DNA from: JACVRW01 sp963739095
GTDB taxonomy: Bacteria > Actinomycetota > Thermoleophilia > Solirubrobacterales > Thermoleophilaceae
Assembly: GCA_963739095.1 (NCBI GenBank)
Contig: CAVTZF010000029.1
Coordinates: 94,451-158,450, forward strand
Direction of reading: 5' to 3'
Length of the DNA stretch: 64,000 nt
Shown: in pieces, positions 16,301 through 24,264 of the stretch
Position numbering within the stretch: the first letter of the stretch is position 1
How the letters are laid out: each line of letters opens with the position of its first letter
Program-made: the position numbers and the translations under genes
The notes under the pieces: model-generated
Seen by the model: the letters and a program-made list of their open reading frames with translations, nothing else
The model's database searches: none
What the model was told of the DNA's origin: nothing

Positions 16301-17686
16301 TCAGCGGGCCAAATGCATCCCGAGCGCCCGTGGCGCGGCCGCCGCGGCGGCGCTGAGCGCGTCCGGGCGCTCGCCCCTCTCCTTGGCCGCCTCCACCCGC
16401 AGGAGCGCCGAGCGCACGGCCGCACCGCCCAGCCAGGCGAGCGGCTCCGGGGGCACCCAGGCGCCCGCGTCCGCGCCCACGATCGGCAGGCGCGTGAGCT
16501 CGTCGCGGCGGTCGAGCGCGAGCGAGGCGAGCGTGCGCCCGGCGAGCTGAGAGGGGCCGACGCCGTTGCCCGTGAAGCCGAAGGCGTAGTGCACGGGGGC
16601 GTCCTGGAAGCTGCCGATCTGCGGGATGTGCGAGGGGGAGACGTCGATGGGCCCACCCCACGCGTGCGTCAGGCGGCGACCCTTCACCCCCGGGAAGATG
16701 CGCTCGAGGCCGGCGGCCACCTGGCGAGCGACGTCGGCGTCGACCTCGACGCGGCCGTTGACGCGTGCTCCGCAGGCCAGCCGCCCGCCTCCCCAGCCGA
16801 GCACGATGCGACCGTCGGGCGTCGTGCGGAAGTAGTGCAGCAGCAGGCGCCCGTCGGTGATGCACTCGCCGCCGGTCCAGCCGACCTCCTCGAGCACGTC
16901 CGGCACCGGCTCGGTCATCACGATGTGGGAGGAGGTGACGGTCAGGCGCGAGCTGAGCCCGTCGACGGCGCGCGTGCGCGGGCCGACGGCCAGCACCGCC
17001 GCGGACGCGCGCACCGAGCCGCCGTCCTCCGTGCGGGCGACGACGCCGCCGCGGTCGCCGCCGACCCCCGACACGCGCGAGCGCTCGAAGATCCGCACAC
17101 CGCGCTCGAGCAGCTTCGCCCGCAGCCCGAGTGCCAGCCGCGCGGGCTGGAGCGTCGCGAAGTCCGGAACGAACACCCCGCGCCGGAAGACGGGTGAGTC
17201 GCAGCGCGCCCGCACCTGCTCCTCCGTGAGCTCCTGGACGGCCTCGGGCGCTCCGAGCTCGGCGGCGGCGCGCACCGAGCTGCGGCCGGCCTCGTCGAAG
17301 GCGGCCGCGGTCGAGACGCAGATGTAGCCGGCCTGCCGGAACCAGGCGTCGACGCCGTTCTCCTCGCACCAGCCCCCGATCTCGGAGACGCTCCGGCTCG
17401 CAGCGTCGAGCAGCGCGCGCGCCGGTGCCGCGCCGAAGCGCTCCTTGAGCGCGTGCGCGGCCAGCCACATCGACTCGCAGAAGCCACCGTTGCGCCCGCT
17501 CGGACCGTGGCCGCATAGGCCGCTCTCGAGCAGCACGACCCGCGCCGAGGGGTCCGCCTGGAGCACGTGCCAGGCGCTCCACATGCCCGTGTAGCCGCCG
17601 CCGATCACGACCACGTCGGCGTCCAGCGAGGCGCTCAGCGGGGGGAGTGATTCGACACGCCCGGCCTCCTCCAGCCACCACCCCAT
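16301..17686 (-). CDS. FAD-dependent amine/amino-acid oxidase (DAO family)
   Basis: 461 residues. The dinucleotide-binding motif VVVIGGGYTGMWSAWHVL is near the N terminus, followed by LLESGLCGHGPSGRNGGF, the usual glycine-rich FAD loop of DAO-family enzymes such as PuuB-like gamma-glutamylputrescine oxidase and glycine oxidase. The C-terminal GFTGNGVGPSQLAGRTLASL is the conserved FAD closing motif. It probably oxidises a secondary or primary amine, but the substrate is not evident. The start at 17686 leaves 42 bases to the divergent topoisomerase gene; a longer start would overlap it. Confidence 0.88.
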   Translation of the reverse strand: MGWWLEEAGRVESLPPLSASLDADVVVIGGGYTGMWSAWHVLQADPSARVVLLESGLCGHGPSGRNGGFCESMWLAAHALKERFGAAPARALLDAASRSVSEIGGWCEENGVDAWFRQAGYICVSTAAAFDEAGRSSVRAAAELGAPEAVQELTEEQVRARCDSPVFRRGVFVPDFATLQPARLALGLRAKLLERGVRIFERSRVSGVGGDRGGVVARTEDGGSVRASAAVLAVGPRTRAVDGLSSRLTVTSSHIVMTEPVPDVLEEVGWTGGECITDGRLLLHYFRTTPDGRIVLGWGGGRLACGARVNGRVEVDADVARQVAAGLERIFPGVKGRRLTHAWGGPIDVSPSHIPQIGSFQDAPVHYAFGFTGNGVGPSQLAGRTLASLALDRRDELTRLPIVGADAGAWVPPEPLAWLGGAAVRSALLRVEAAKERGERPDALSAAAAAAPRALGMHLAR

Positions 17687-17728
17687 CGCATCGTGGCGGC
17701 CTATGTGCGTATCGTGGATACCCATCCC

Positions 17729-19993
17729 GTGGGCAAGACCCTAGTCATAGCCGAGAAGCCATCGGTCGCGCGCGACCTTGGCTCAGCCCTGCCCGGATCC
17801 TTCAAGAACTCGAAGGACAAGACCTATCTCGAGGGCGACGACTACGTGATCACGTGGGCCGTCGGCCACCTCGTGGGGCTGGCCGAGCCGGACGCGTACG
17901 ACCCCAAGCTGAAGAAGTGGCGCTTCGCCGACCTGCCGATCATCCCGGACGAGTTCAAGCTCGTCCCGAACGACGACCGGGCCAAGAAGCAGCTCCACGC
18001 GATCCACCGCCGCATGGCCGACGACGAGGTCGAGCTCATCGTCAACGCCTGTGATGCCGGCCGCGAGGGCGAGCTGATCTTCGCCTACCTGTACGAGGTC
18101 GCCCCGGTCAAGAAGCCGGTCCAGCGGCTCTGGCTCTCGTCGATGACCAAGACCGCGATCGCCGAGGCGTTCAAGGACCTGCGCCCGGGCGAGGAGATGA
18201 AGCCGCTCGAGGAGGCGGCGCGCTCGCGCTCCGAGGCGGACTGGCTCGTCGGCATGAACGCCACGCGCGCGGCCTCGATCCGGCTGCGGGCGGCCTTCGA
18301 CGGCGCCGTCTCGCTCGGTCGCGTTCAGACGCCGACGCTCGCGCTCGTCGCGCGCCGCGAGGAGGAGATCCGCGCCTTCAAGCCCGAGCCCTACTGGCTC
18401 GTCGAGGCCAAGTTCGCCGCCAGCGGCGAGCGCCTGTACGCGGGCCGCTACCTGGGCGGCAAGCGTCTGCCGAGCGAGGACGAGGCGAAGGCGATCGTCG
18501 AGGCCACGACCGGCAAGCCCGGCCTGATCACGAAGCTCGAGAAGAAGGAGGAGGTCGAGCGGGCCCAGCTCCTCTACGACCTGACCTCGCTGCAGCGTCA
18601 CGCGAACACGCTGCTGGGCTTCTCGGCGCGGCGGACGCTCGCCGCGGCCCAGCGCCTCTACGAGGAGCACAAGGCGCTCACCTATCCGCGCACGAACTCG
18701 CGCTTCCTGACCGGCGACATGATCCCCGAGATCAAGCCGATCGCGGAGCTCGTCGGCCACAACGCGGCCTACCGGCGTGCCTCCGAGTACGTGACCTCGC
18801 TGGAACAGCTCCCGCTCGGGCGCGTCGTCAACGACAAGAAGGTCGAGGACCACCACGCGATCATCCCGACCCGCTCCGAGCACGACCTCGGCAAGATGGG
18901 CCAGGACGAGCTGAAGATCTACGACCTCGTCACGAAGCGCTTCCTCGCCGTCTTCCACCCGGACGCGAAGTTCGAGCGCACGCGCGTCGAGACGGACGTC
19001 GAGGGCAACGTCTTCCGCACCAGCGGCAGGCGGCTCGTCGAGCCGGGCTGGCGCGCCGTCTACGGCGACCAGGCCGAGGGCGAGCCCGGCGAGGACGACT
19101 CGGGCGGCGACCAGCTGCTGCCGAAGCTCGAGCAGGGCGAGTCGGTCGAGACGCGCTCGGTCGAGTTCATGCGCAAGGAGACCCAGCCGCCGCGGCGCTT
19201 CAGCGACGCGTCGCTGCTCGGCGCCATGGAGACGGCCGGCAAGGAGATCGAGGACGCCGAGCTGCGCGAGGCGATGAAGGACTCCGGAATCGGCACGCCC
19301 GCCACGCGCGCGGGGATCATCGAGCTCCTGATCGGGCGCGAGTACATCGAGCGCGAGGGCCGCTCGCTCGTCGCGACCGAGAAGGGCATCCAGGTGATCC
19401 GGCTCCTGAACGGCCATCAGCTGACCTCGGCCGAGCTCACCGGCAACTGGGAGAAGAGGCTCGGGCTGATCGAGCGCGGCGAGGACAGCCACGACGCGTT
19501 CATCGCCGACATCGCCAAGTTCACGACAGCGACCGTCGAGGAGCTCGACAAGCTGAAGGGCGTCCAGATCGAGCGCGCCAAGCTCGGCCCCTGCCCGATC
19601 TGCGGCCGCGAGATCACCGAGAACCGCAAGGGCTATTCGTGCTGGTCGCGCGAGGACCCTGGCTGCGGCTTCGTGATCTGGAAGCGCAAGGCGGGCAAGT
19701 CGCTGCCCGTGTCGGTCGCGAAGGAGCTGATCGAGTCGCTGCGCCAGTCGGTCGAGCGTGGCGACGACCCACCCGTCGGCCGCACCGCGAAGCCGGTCAC
19801 GGGCTTCCGCAGCCGCGCCGGCCGCACCTTCCGGGCCAAGCTCAAGCTCGAGCAGAACGAAGAGGGCAAGTGGCGCGTCGACTTCGACGAGGAGTGGGCG
19901 AAGGAGCCGCCGAAGGGCGAGGGCGAGGAGGAGCGCGCCGAGACGGAGGCGGGCGCCACAGACTCCGAGAACGCCGGGGTCGAAGCGGCGTAA
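17729..19993 (+). CDS. topB: DNA topoisomerase III (type IA)
   Basis: About 754 residues from GTG 17729, so the protein begins at the family's usual KTLVIAEKPSVARDL TOPRIM start; an in-frame GTG at 17693 would add 12 residues. The TOPRIM acidic motif is DAGREGELIF. The catalytic tyrosine is Y319 in YPRTNSRFL. The C terminus has one zinc-binding unit (CPICGREIT...CWSREDPGCGF) and an acidic tail. It relaxes and decatenates single-stranded regions of DNA in replication and recombination. I call it topB rather than topA because of its IAEKPSVA start and single C-terminal finger. Confidence 0.9.
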   Translation: MGKTLVIAEKPSVARDLGSALPGSFKNSKDKTYLEGDDYVITWAVGHLVGLAEPDAYDPKLKKWRFADLPIIPDEFKLVPNDDRAKKQLHAIHRRMADDEVELIVNACDAGREGELIFAYLYEVAPVKKPVQRLWLSSMTKTAIAEAFKDLRPGEEMKPLEEAARSRSEADWLVGMNATRAASIRLRAAFDGAVSLGRVQTPTLALVARREEEIRAFKPEPYWLVEAKFAASGERLYAGRYLGGKRLPSEDEAKAIVEATTGKPGLITKLEKKEEVERAQLLYDLTSLQRHANTLLGFSARRTLAAAQRLYEEHKALTYPRTNSRFLTGDMIPEIKPIAELVGHNAAYRRASEYVTSLEQLPLGRVVNDKKVEDHHAIIPTRSEHDLGKMGQDELKIYDLVTKRFLAVFHPDAKFERTRVETDVEGNVFRTSGRRLVEPGWRAVYGDQAEGEPGEDDSGGDQLLPKLEQGESVETRSVEFMRKETQPPRRFSDASLLGAMETAGKEIEDAELREAMKDSGIGTPATRAGIIELLIGREYIEREGRSLVATEKGIQVIRLLNGHQLTSAELTGNWEKRLGLIERGEDSHDAFIADIAKFTTATVEELDKLKGVQIERAKLGPCPICGREITENRKGYSCWSREDPGCGFVIWKRKAGKSLPVSVAKELIESLRQSVERGDDPPVGRTAKPVTGFRSRAGRTFRAKLKLEQNEEGKWRVDFDEEWAKEPPKGEGEEERAETEAGATDSENAGVEAA

Positions 19994-20096
19994 AGGCGGC
20001 AGTGAGGGGGTCGGGTTCGGCCGCCTCCGGTCATCCGTGGTCGATTGGCATTGATAATATGCCGTCAACGCACCAGGCGTCACGTCCGATACTCCC

Positions 20097-20131
20097 TTGA
20101 CAGCCGCCTTACCAGCCGGTAGCCTACTCGC
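20097..20131 (+). promoter_or_regulatory. Promoter and tandem operators of the TetR/monooxygenase operon
   Basis: TTGACA (20097-20102), 17 bases, then TAGCCT (20120-20125): a good sigma-A-type promoter. Two short palindromes overlap it, TACC-AGCC-GGTA (20110-20121) and CTAC-TCGC-GGTAG (20124-20136), as expected for autoregulation by the TetR protein. The start codon is 11 bases after the -10, so the message has almost no leader. Confidence 0.6.
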
Positions 20132-20136
20132 GGTAG

Positions 20137-20742
20137 GTGGAACCCAGCGAGCGCCCGCATAGAGGACTTCGCGCACGGCCGCGTGCCGCGCGCGAGATGC
20201 GCGAGCGGCAGATCGTCGAGCTCGCGGAGGAGCTCTTCACGGAGCGCGGCTACCAGGGCTCGTCGATGGACGAGCTCGCCCGTCGCGCCGGCGTGACAAA
20301 GCCGGTGGTCTACGAGCTGTTCGGCAGCAAGGACGGCCTCTTCCGCGCCTGTCTCGAGCGCTCCGCCGAGCGGCTCGCAACGCTGGTCGCCGCGGCCGTG
20401 CGCGCGGAGAGCGAGCCGGAGGCGCGCGTGCGCGCCGGCGGGCTCGCCTTCCTGCGCTTCGCGGCGGACAACCGCGTGGCGTGGGAGCTGATGATGGAGG
20501 GGCGCTTCTCCGACGCCGCGATCGAGGTGCGCCGCCGCCAGGCGGCGCTCGTGCACGAGCTGCTGCTCGAGAAGGCGCCGCCGGACGCCGACCCGCGCGA
20601 GCTCGAGCTCGCCGCTCACGCCGTCAACTCCGCCTACGAAGGGGTGGCCCACTGGATGTGGGAGCACCCGGATGTGCCAATCGAGCGGCTTGCCGACTGG
20701 ACCGTCGAGCTCCTGCTGCCGGGACTGCGGAGGTTCACGTGA
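20137..20742 (+). CDS. TetR-family transcriptional regulator
   Basis: 201 residues from GTG. The N-terminal helix-turn-helix is standard (IVELAEELFTERGYQGSSMD, LARRAGVTKPVVYELFGSKD); the ligand-binding half is generic. It overlaps the monooxygenase start (GTGA), so the two are one operon, and palindromes within its own promoter are likely binding sites. It probably derepresses the monooxygenase in response to a ketone or other hydrophobic substrate (inference). Confidence 0.92.
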   Translation: MEPSERPHRGLRARPRAAREMRERQIVELAEELFTERGYQGSSMDELARRAGVTKPVVYELFGSKDGLFRACLERSAERLATLVAAAVRAESEPEARVRAGGLAFLRFAADNRVAWELMMEGRFSDAAIEVRRRQAALVHELLLEKAPPDADPRELELAAHAVNSAYEGVAHWMWEHPDVPIERLADWTVELLLPGLRRFT

Positions 20743-22220
20743 CCCACCATCGGATCGTCATCGTCGGCGCCGGCTTCTCAGGGCTCGGGATGGCAATCAA
20801 GCTGCGGCAGGAGGGCGAGCTCGACTTCGCGGTGCTCGAGCGCGCGTCGGACATCGGCGGCACCTGGCGCGACAACACCTATCCCGGCTGCCGCTGCGAC
20901 GTGCCCTCGCACCTCTACTCGTTCTCGTTCGCACCGAACCCGAGCTGGTCGAGCACCTTCTCGCCCCAGCCGGAGATCCTCGACTACCTGCGCGACTGCG
21001 CCGAGCGCTACGGCGTGTTGCAGCACATCCGCTTCGACTGCGAGCTGAACGCCGCCGAGTGGGACGACGACGCTCAGCTGTGGCGGATCGAGACCTCGCA
21101 GGGCGACCTGACCGCCGACGTCGTGATCGCCGCCCAGGGCCCGCTCAGCGACCCCAGCTATCCCGACGTGCCCGGCCTCGAGAGCTTCGAGGGTGCGACC
21201 TTCCACTCCGCCCGCTGGGATCACGAGCACGAGCTCGCCGGCAAGCGCGTGGCCGTGATCGGGACGGGCGCGTCGGCGATCCAGTTCGTCCCCGAGATCC
21301 AGCCCAAGGTCGAGCAGCTGCACGTCTTCCAGCGCACCGCGCCCTGGGTCGTGCCGCACCCGAACCGGCCGATGACCCGCTGGGAGCGGGCGGTCTATCG
21401 CGTCTTCCCGCCCGCACAGCTCGCCATGCGCGCCGGCATCTACTGGGCACGCGAGATGTTCGTGCTGCAGTTCCGGCGTCCCCGGCTTGGCCGCTTCGTC
21501 GAGAAGATGGCGCTGCGGCACCTCCACGAGCACGTCGAGGACCCGGCTCTGCGGGAGAAGCTGCGGCCGCACTACGCGATCGGCTGCAAGCGCATTCTGC
21601 CGACCGACGCGTGGTATCCGGCGCTCGTCAAGCCGAACGTCGAGGTGGTCACGGGCGCCGTCCGCGAGGTCCGCCCGCACTCGATCGTCGGCGAGGACGG
21701 CGTCGAGCGCGAGGTCGACACGATCATCTTCGGCACCGGCTTCCACGTCACGGACATCCCGATCGCGGGGCGCATCCGCGGCCGTGACGGACGGACGCTG
21801 TCCGAGACCTGGGGCGGCTCTCCCGCCGCCTACAAGGGCTCGGCCGTGGCCGGCTACCCCAACCTGTTCTTCCTGGTCGGCCCGAACACGGGGCTCGGCC
21901 ACAACTCGATCGTGTTCATGATCGAGGCCCAGATCCACTACCTGATCGGCGCGCTGCGCTCCCTGAACCGGAACGGGACCCGCACGCTCGAGGTGCGCCC
22001 CGAGGCGCAGGCCGCCTACAACGTCGAGATCGACCGCATGACGGAGGGCACCGTCTGGGTCTCGGGTGGCTGCAAGAGCTGGTACATCGACGCCAACGGC
22101 CACAACTCGACGCTCTGGCCGACGTTCACGTGGCCCTTCCGCCAGCGCCTGCGGGAGTTCGACGAGGCCGCCTACGCGCTCGGCGCCGCGGCGCCTGAGC
22201 CGGTGCCGGCGGCGGCGTAG
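20739..22220 (+). CDS. Baeyer-Villiger-type flavin monooxygenase
   Basis: 493 residues. It begins with an FAD site IVIVGAGFSGLGMAIKL, has the Baeyer-Villiger fingerprint FEGATFHSARW (FxGxxxHxxxW), and then an NADPH site VAVIGTGASAIQFVPEI. These enzymes insert oxygen next to a ketone carbonyl using NADPH and O2. The aromatic-rich end (VSGGCKSWYIDANGHNSTLW) is normal for the family. Coupled to the upstream TetR gene. Substrate unknown. Confidence 0.92.
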   Translation: MTHHRIVIVGAGFSGLGMAIKLRQEGELDFAVLERASDIGGTWRDNTYPGCRCDVPSHLYSFSFAPNPSWSSTFSPQPEILDYLRDCAERYGVLQHIRFDCELNAAEWDDDAQLWRIETSQGDLTADVVIAAQGPLSDPSYPDVPGLESFEGATFHSARWDHEHELAGKRVAVIGTGASAIQFVPEIQPKVEQLHVFQRTAPWVVPHPNRPMTRWERAVYRVFPPAQLAMRAGIYWAREMFVLQFRRPRLGRFVEKMALRHLHEHVEDPALREKLRPHYAIGCKRILPTDAWYPALVKPNVEVVTGAVREVRPHSIVGEDGVEREVDTIIFGTGFHVTDIPIAGRIRGRDGRTLSETWGGSPAAYKGSAVAGYPNLFFLVGPNTGLGHNSIVFMIEAQIHYLIGALRSLNRNGTRTLEVRPEAQAAYNVEIDRMTEGTVWVSGGCKSWYIDANGHNSTLWPTFTWPFRQRLREFDEAAYALGAAAPEPVPAAA

Positions 22221-22251
22221 CGCTTCAGCACGAGGACTCGTTCAGCACGGC

Positions 22252-22361
22252 ACGGTGCCGGATTGATCGTCTCTACGACTAGCAATCCGGCAACGTAGGG
22301 CGGTGATCCCTCACCGTGTCGTCTTGGTGTCGCGTGGCGACCTCAAGTGCCACGGTGCCGG
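22252..22361. repeat. Intergenic stem-loop repeat, copy B
   Basis: Fills the gap between the convergent monooxygenase and phosphoesterase genes. GCCGGATT...AATCCGGC at 22257-22291 forms a stem-loop of the same 35-base length and pattern as 2491-2525. CACGGTGCCGG occurs at both ends (22252-22262 and 22351-22361) as direct repeats. No T-run follows, so it is not an obvious terminator. Confidence 0.55.
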
Positions 22362-22379
22362 TCAGTCGGTGCGGCGACG

Positions 22380-23471
22380 CTAGCATCGGCAACGGGGCGG
22401 GATCTCACCGTGGCCGGCGAGCGCGTTCTCAATCCGCGGCGGCCCCTCGTCGTCGACCGTCAGGACCGTCCCCGGCAGGTAGGGGTTGTCGATGTCGCCG
22501 TCCTGGATGAACGCCGACTCGCGGAACCAGGTGCCGGAGTTCCACAGCCGTGAGCCGGACAGGGTCGTCCACTCGGCGAGGTCGTCGTCCGCAAGCGGGC
22601 CGGCCCGGTGGGTGTGGCCGAACACGACGTGCTCGGCCTCCGGCGCGAGCGTGTCGGCCACGCGGGCCATCGCAGCCAGCCCGGCCCTGCGCAGCTCGAC
22701 TCCCGTGAGCTCGGCTCGGAACGGGCCGAGGCCCAGCTGGTTGAGAGCTGCGACCGCGCTTGGGATCGCAACCCGACCGAGCAGCACGCGGCCCGCCGCC
22801 CCCTCGCCCGTGACCCGCTTCCAGACCGTGCGCGAGAGCGTTCCGCCGCGGCTGAGCGCCTCCGGCCCGGCACCGTCGGCCAGCCGCTCGTAGAAGGCGT
22901 AAATGGGGCCGAGCACGGCCTCGTAGTCGGCAGCGGACGCGCAGTTCCGGCCGCGCCCCGTGAGCCGCCCCATCACCGACGCCGCGATCGACTCCAGCCG
23001 CGGGATCGTGAGGTCGAGGTCGAGGTAGTGGCCGTGGGTCGCGTAGACGTCCGGGCGCAGCCACAGGCCCGGGTAGGCGAGCCGCAGCTCTACCTCGGGC
23101 ATCGCCGCGGCGAGCCGGCCCATGGCCCCGTCGCCCGGATCCACGCCCCAGTCGCCGTCGGGCGCGAGCTCTTCGCCGTCGAGCCGCAGGCGCGCGAGCC
23201 AGGGCTCGGCGAGCGCGTGGTCGTGGTTGCCCGGCACGAAGACGAGCGTGCGCCCGGCGAGCGCCGTGGCCAGCGCCGCAACCAGGGGCTGGGCCACCTC
23301 GAGCGCCTGGGCCAGCGGGCGCTCGCGCAGCTCGAGCGCGTCGCCGAGCAGGACAACGCGGTCGGCGCCGCTGAGCGCCTCGACGAGCCGCTCGCGCACG
23401 CCGGGGTCGCGCGCGATGTCGGCACCGCCGAGCGCGCCGAGGTGAAGGTCCGAGACCACCGCCGTCCGCAT
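22380..23471 (-). CDS. Calcineurin-like metallophosphoesterase
   Basis: 363 residues from ATG 23471, so the first metal motif SDLHLG starts at residue 7; a longer frame to 23657 would add unrelated sequence. The full metal-binding set is present: DLH, GDALE, GNHDHA, THGHYLD and GHTHRAG. This is a two-metal phosphoesterase (UDP-sugar hydrolase or nuclease-like branch). A 130-residue insert between GNHD and the last motif is helical. There is no signal peptide, so it acts in the cytoplasm. Substrate unknown. Confidence 0.88.
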   Translation of the reverse strand: MRTAVVSDLHLGALGGADIARDPGVRERLVEALSGADRVVLLGDALELRERPLAQALEVAQPLVAALATALAGRTLVFVPGNHDHALAEPWLARLRLDGEELAPDGDWGVDPGDGAMGRLAAAMPEVELRLAYPGLWLRPDVYATHGHYLDLDLTIPRLESIAASVMGRLTGRGRNCASAADYEAVLGPIYAFYERLADGAGPEALSRGGTLSRTVWKRVTGEGAAGRVLLGRVAIPSAVAALNQLGLGPFRAELTGVELRRAGLAAMARVADTLAPEAEHVVFGHTHRAGPLADDDLAEWTTLSGSRLWNSGTWFRESAFIQDGDIDNPYLPGTVLTVDDEGPPRIENALAGHGEIPPRCRC

Positions 23472-23532
23472 GCGCGAGATGGTGGCAGCCCCGCGGCCGG
23501 TGAGGAGGTGGAGGCAGCTAGATTTCAACGCG

Positions 23533-24219
23533 GTGCCCACCTTCTGCCGCCACAACCGCTTCACGGCGGATTGCCCGATCTGCTCCAAGGGCACCGTGCT
23601 CGATCCGAACCTGAGGCCCGGCCGCCCGCGGCGGACGACCACCAGCAGCGCCCGCAAGGGCGGCAGCGCGCGCAGCAGCGCCTCCGGGGCGCCCGCGCGG
23701 GTGTCGCGGGGCGAGTTCGCGTCCGCGGGGCCCTACCACGACGGCCGGGAGATCCGGCTCGAGAAGGTGCCCGGCGGCCTGCGGCTGGCCGGCTGGCAGG
23801 CGGGACAGCTCCTGCGCGAGGCGCCCCTGCTCGAGCTGCGCGACCTGCCCGCGCTGCTGGCTGAGGCCGCCCAGAAGGAGCTGCTCGCGCCGGTCGGCCT
23901 CGATGCCGTCGCCGAGCCTCGGGAGAACGCCCAGGGGGCGAGCGCCGGCCGCTCCGGCGAGCTCCGCGACGAGCTGCGCGTCGAGCGGCTCGACGGTGAG
24001 CGCGTGCGGATCGCGCGCTGGATCATGCGCCCCAACCGCGGCTGGGAGCTGCAGGAGGCGCCCGTGATGCTGCCGCCCAAGCGTTTTACCGAGGCCCTCG
24101 AAGCCGCCGCCGCGGCGGGCGCACTCGCGGCCGAGCCGTCTGGCGCAAGCACTCGGCTCGGCCGAGAGCGCAGCGATCCGCTCCCGTCACAGCTCCTCCC
24201 GTCAGATCCGGCTGCCTGA
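23533..24219 (+). CDS. Unknown protein with N-terminal CxxC and a repeat-encoded insert
   Basis: About 228 residues. The start is uncertain: GTG 23533 gives VPTFCRHNRFTADCPICSKG, a compact Cys/His knuckle suited to zinc; earlier starts (23470, 23500) overlap the divergent gene. After a basic, low-complexity linker (RPRRTTTSSARKGGSARSS) there are two related halves, each with IRLEKVPGGLRL- or VRIARWIMRPNRGW-like strands. Residues 202-216 (PSGASTRLGRERSDP) are encoded by the 45-base palindromic element. Function unknown. Confidence 0.65.
   Translation: MPTFCRHNRFTADCPICSKGTVLDPNLRPGRPRRTTTSSARKGGSARSSASGAPARVSRGEFASAGPYHDGREIRLEKVPGGLRLAGWQAGQLLREAPLLELRDLPALLAEAAQKELLAPVGLDAVAEPRENAQGASAGRSGELRDELRVERLDGERVRIARWIMRPNRGWELQEAPVMLPPKRFTEALEAAAAAGALAAEPSGASTRLGRERSDPLPSQLLPSDPAA
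24136..24180. repeat. 45-bp palindromic coding element, copy 2
   Basis: Arms GCACTCGGC and GCCGAGAGC (one mismatch). It differs from the copy at 24352 in 2 of 45 bases. Inserted in phase 0 near the C terminus of the preceding gene, encoding PSGASTRLGRERSDP. Confidence 0.85.
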
Positions 24220-24264
24220 GCGCGACACTTTCTCCGTCGTGACCGCGCGCTACCTCTATCGGTC

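Noticed and set aside
17729..19993. topA instead of topB
   Set aside because: The IAEKPSVA start and the single C-terminal zinc unit fit topoisomerase III better.
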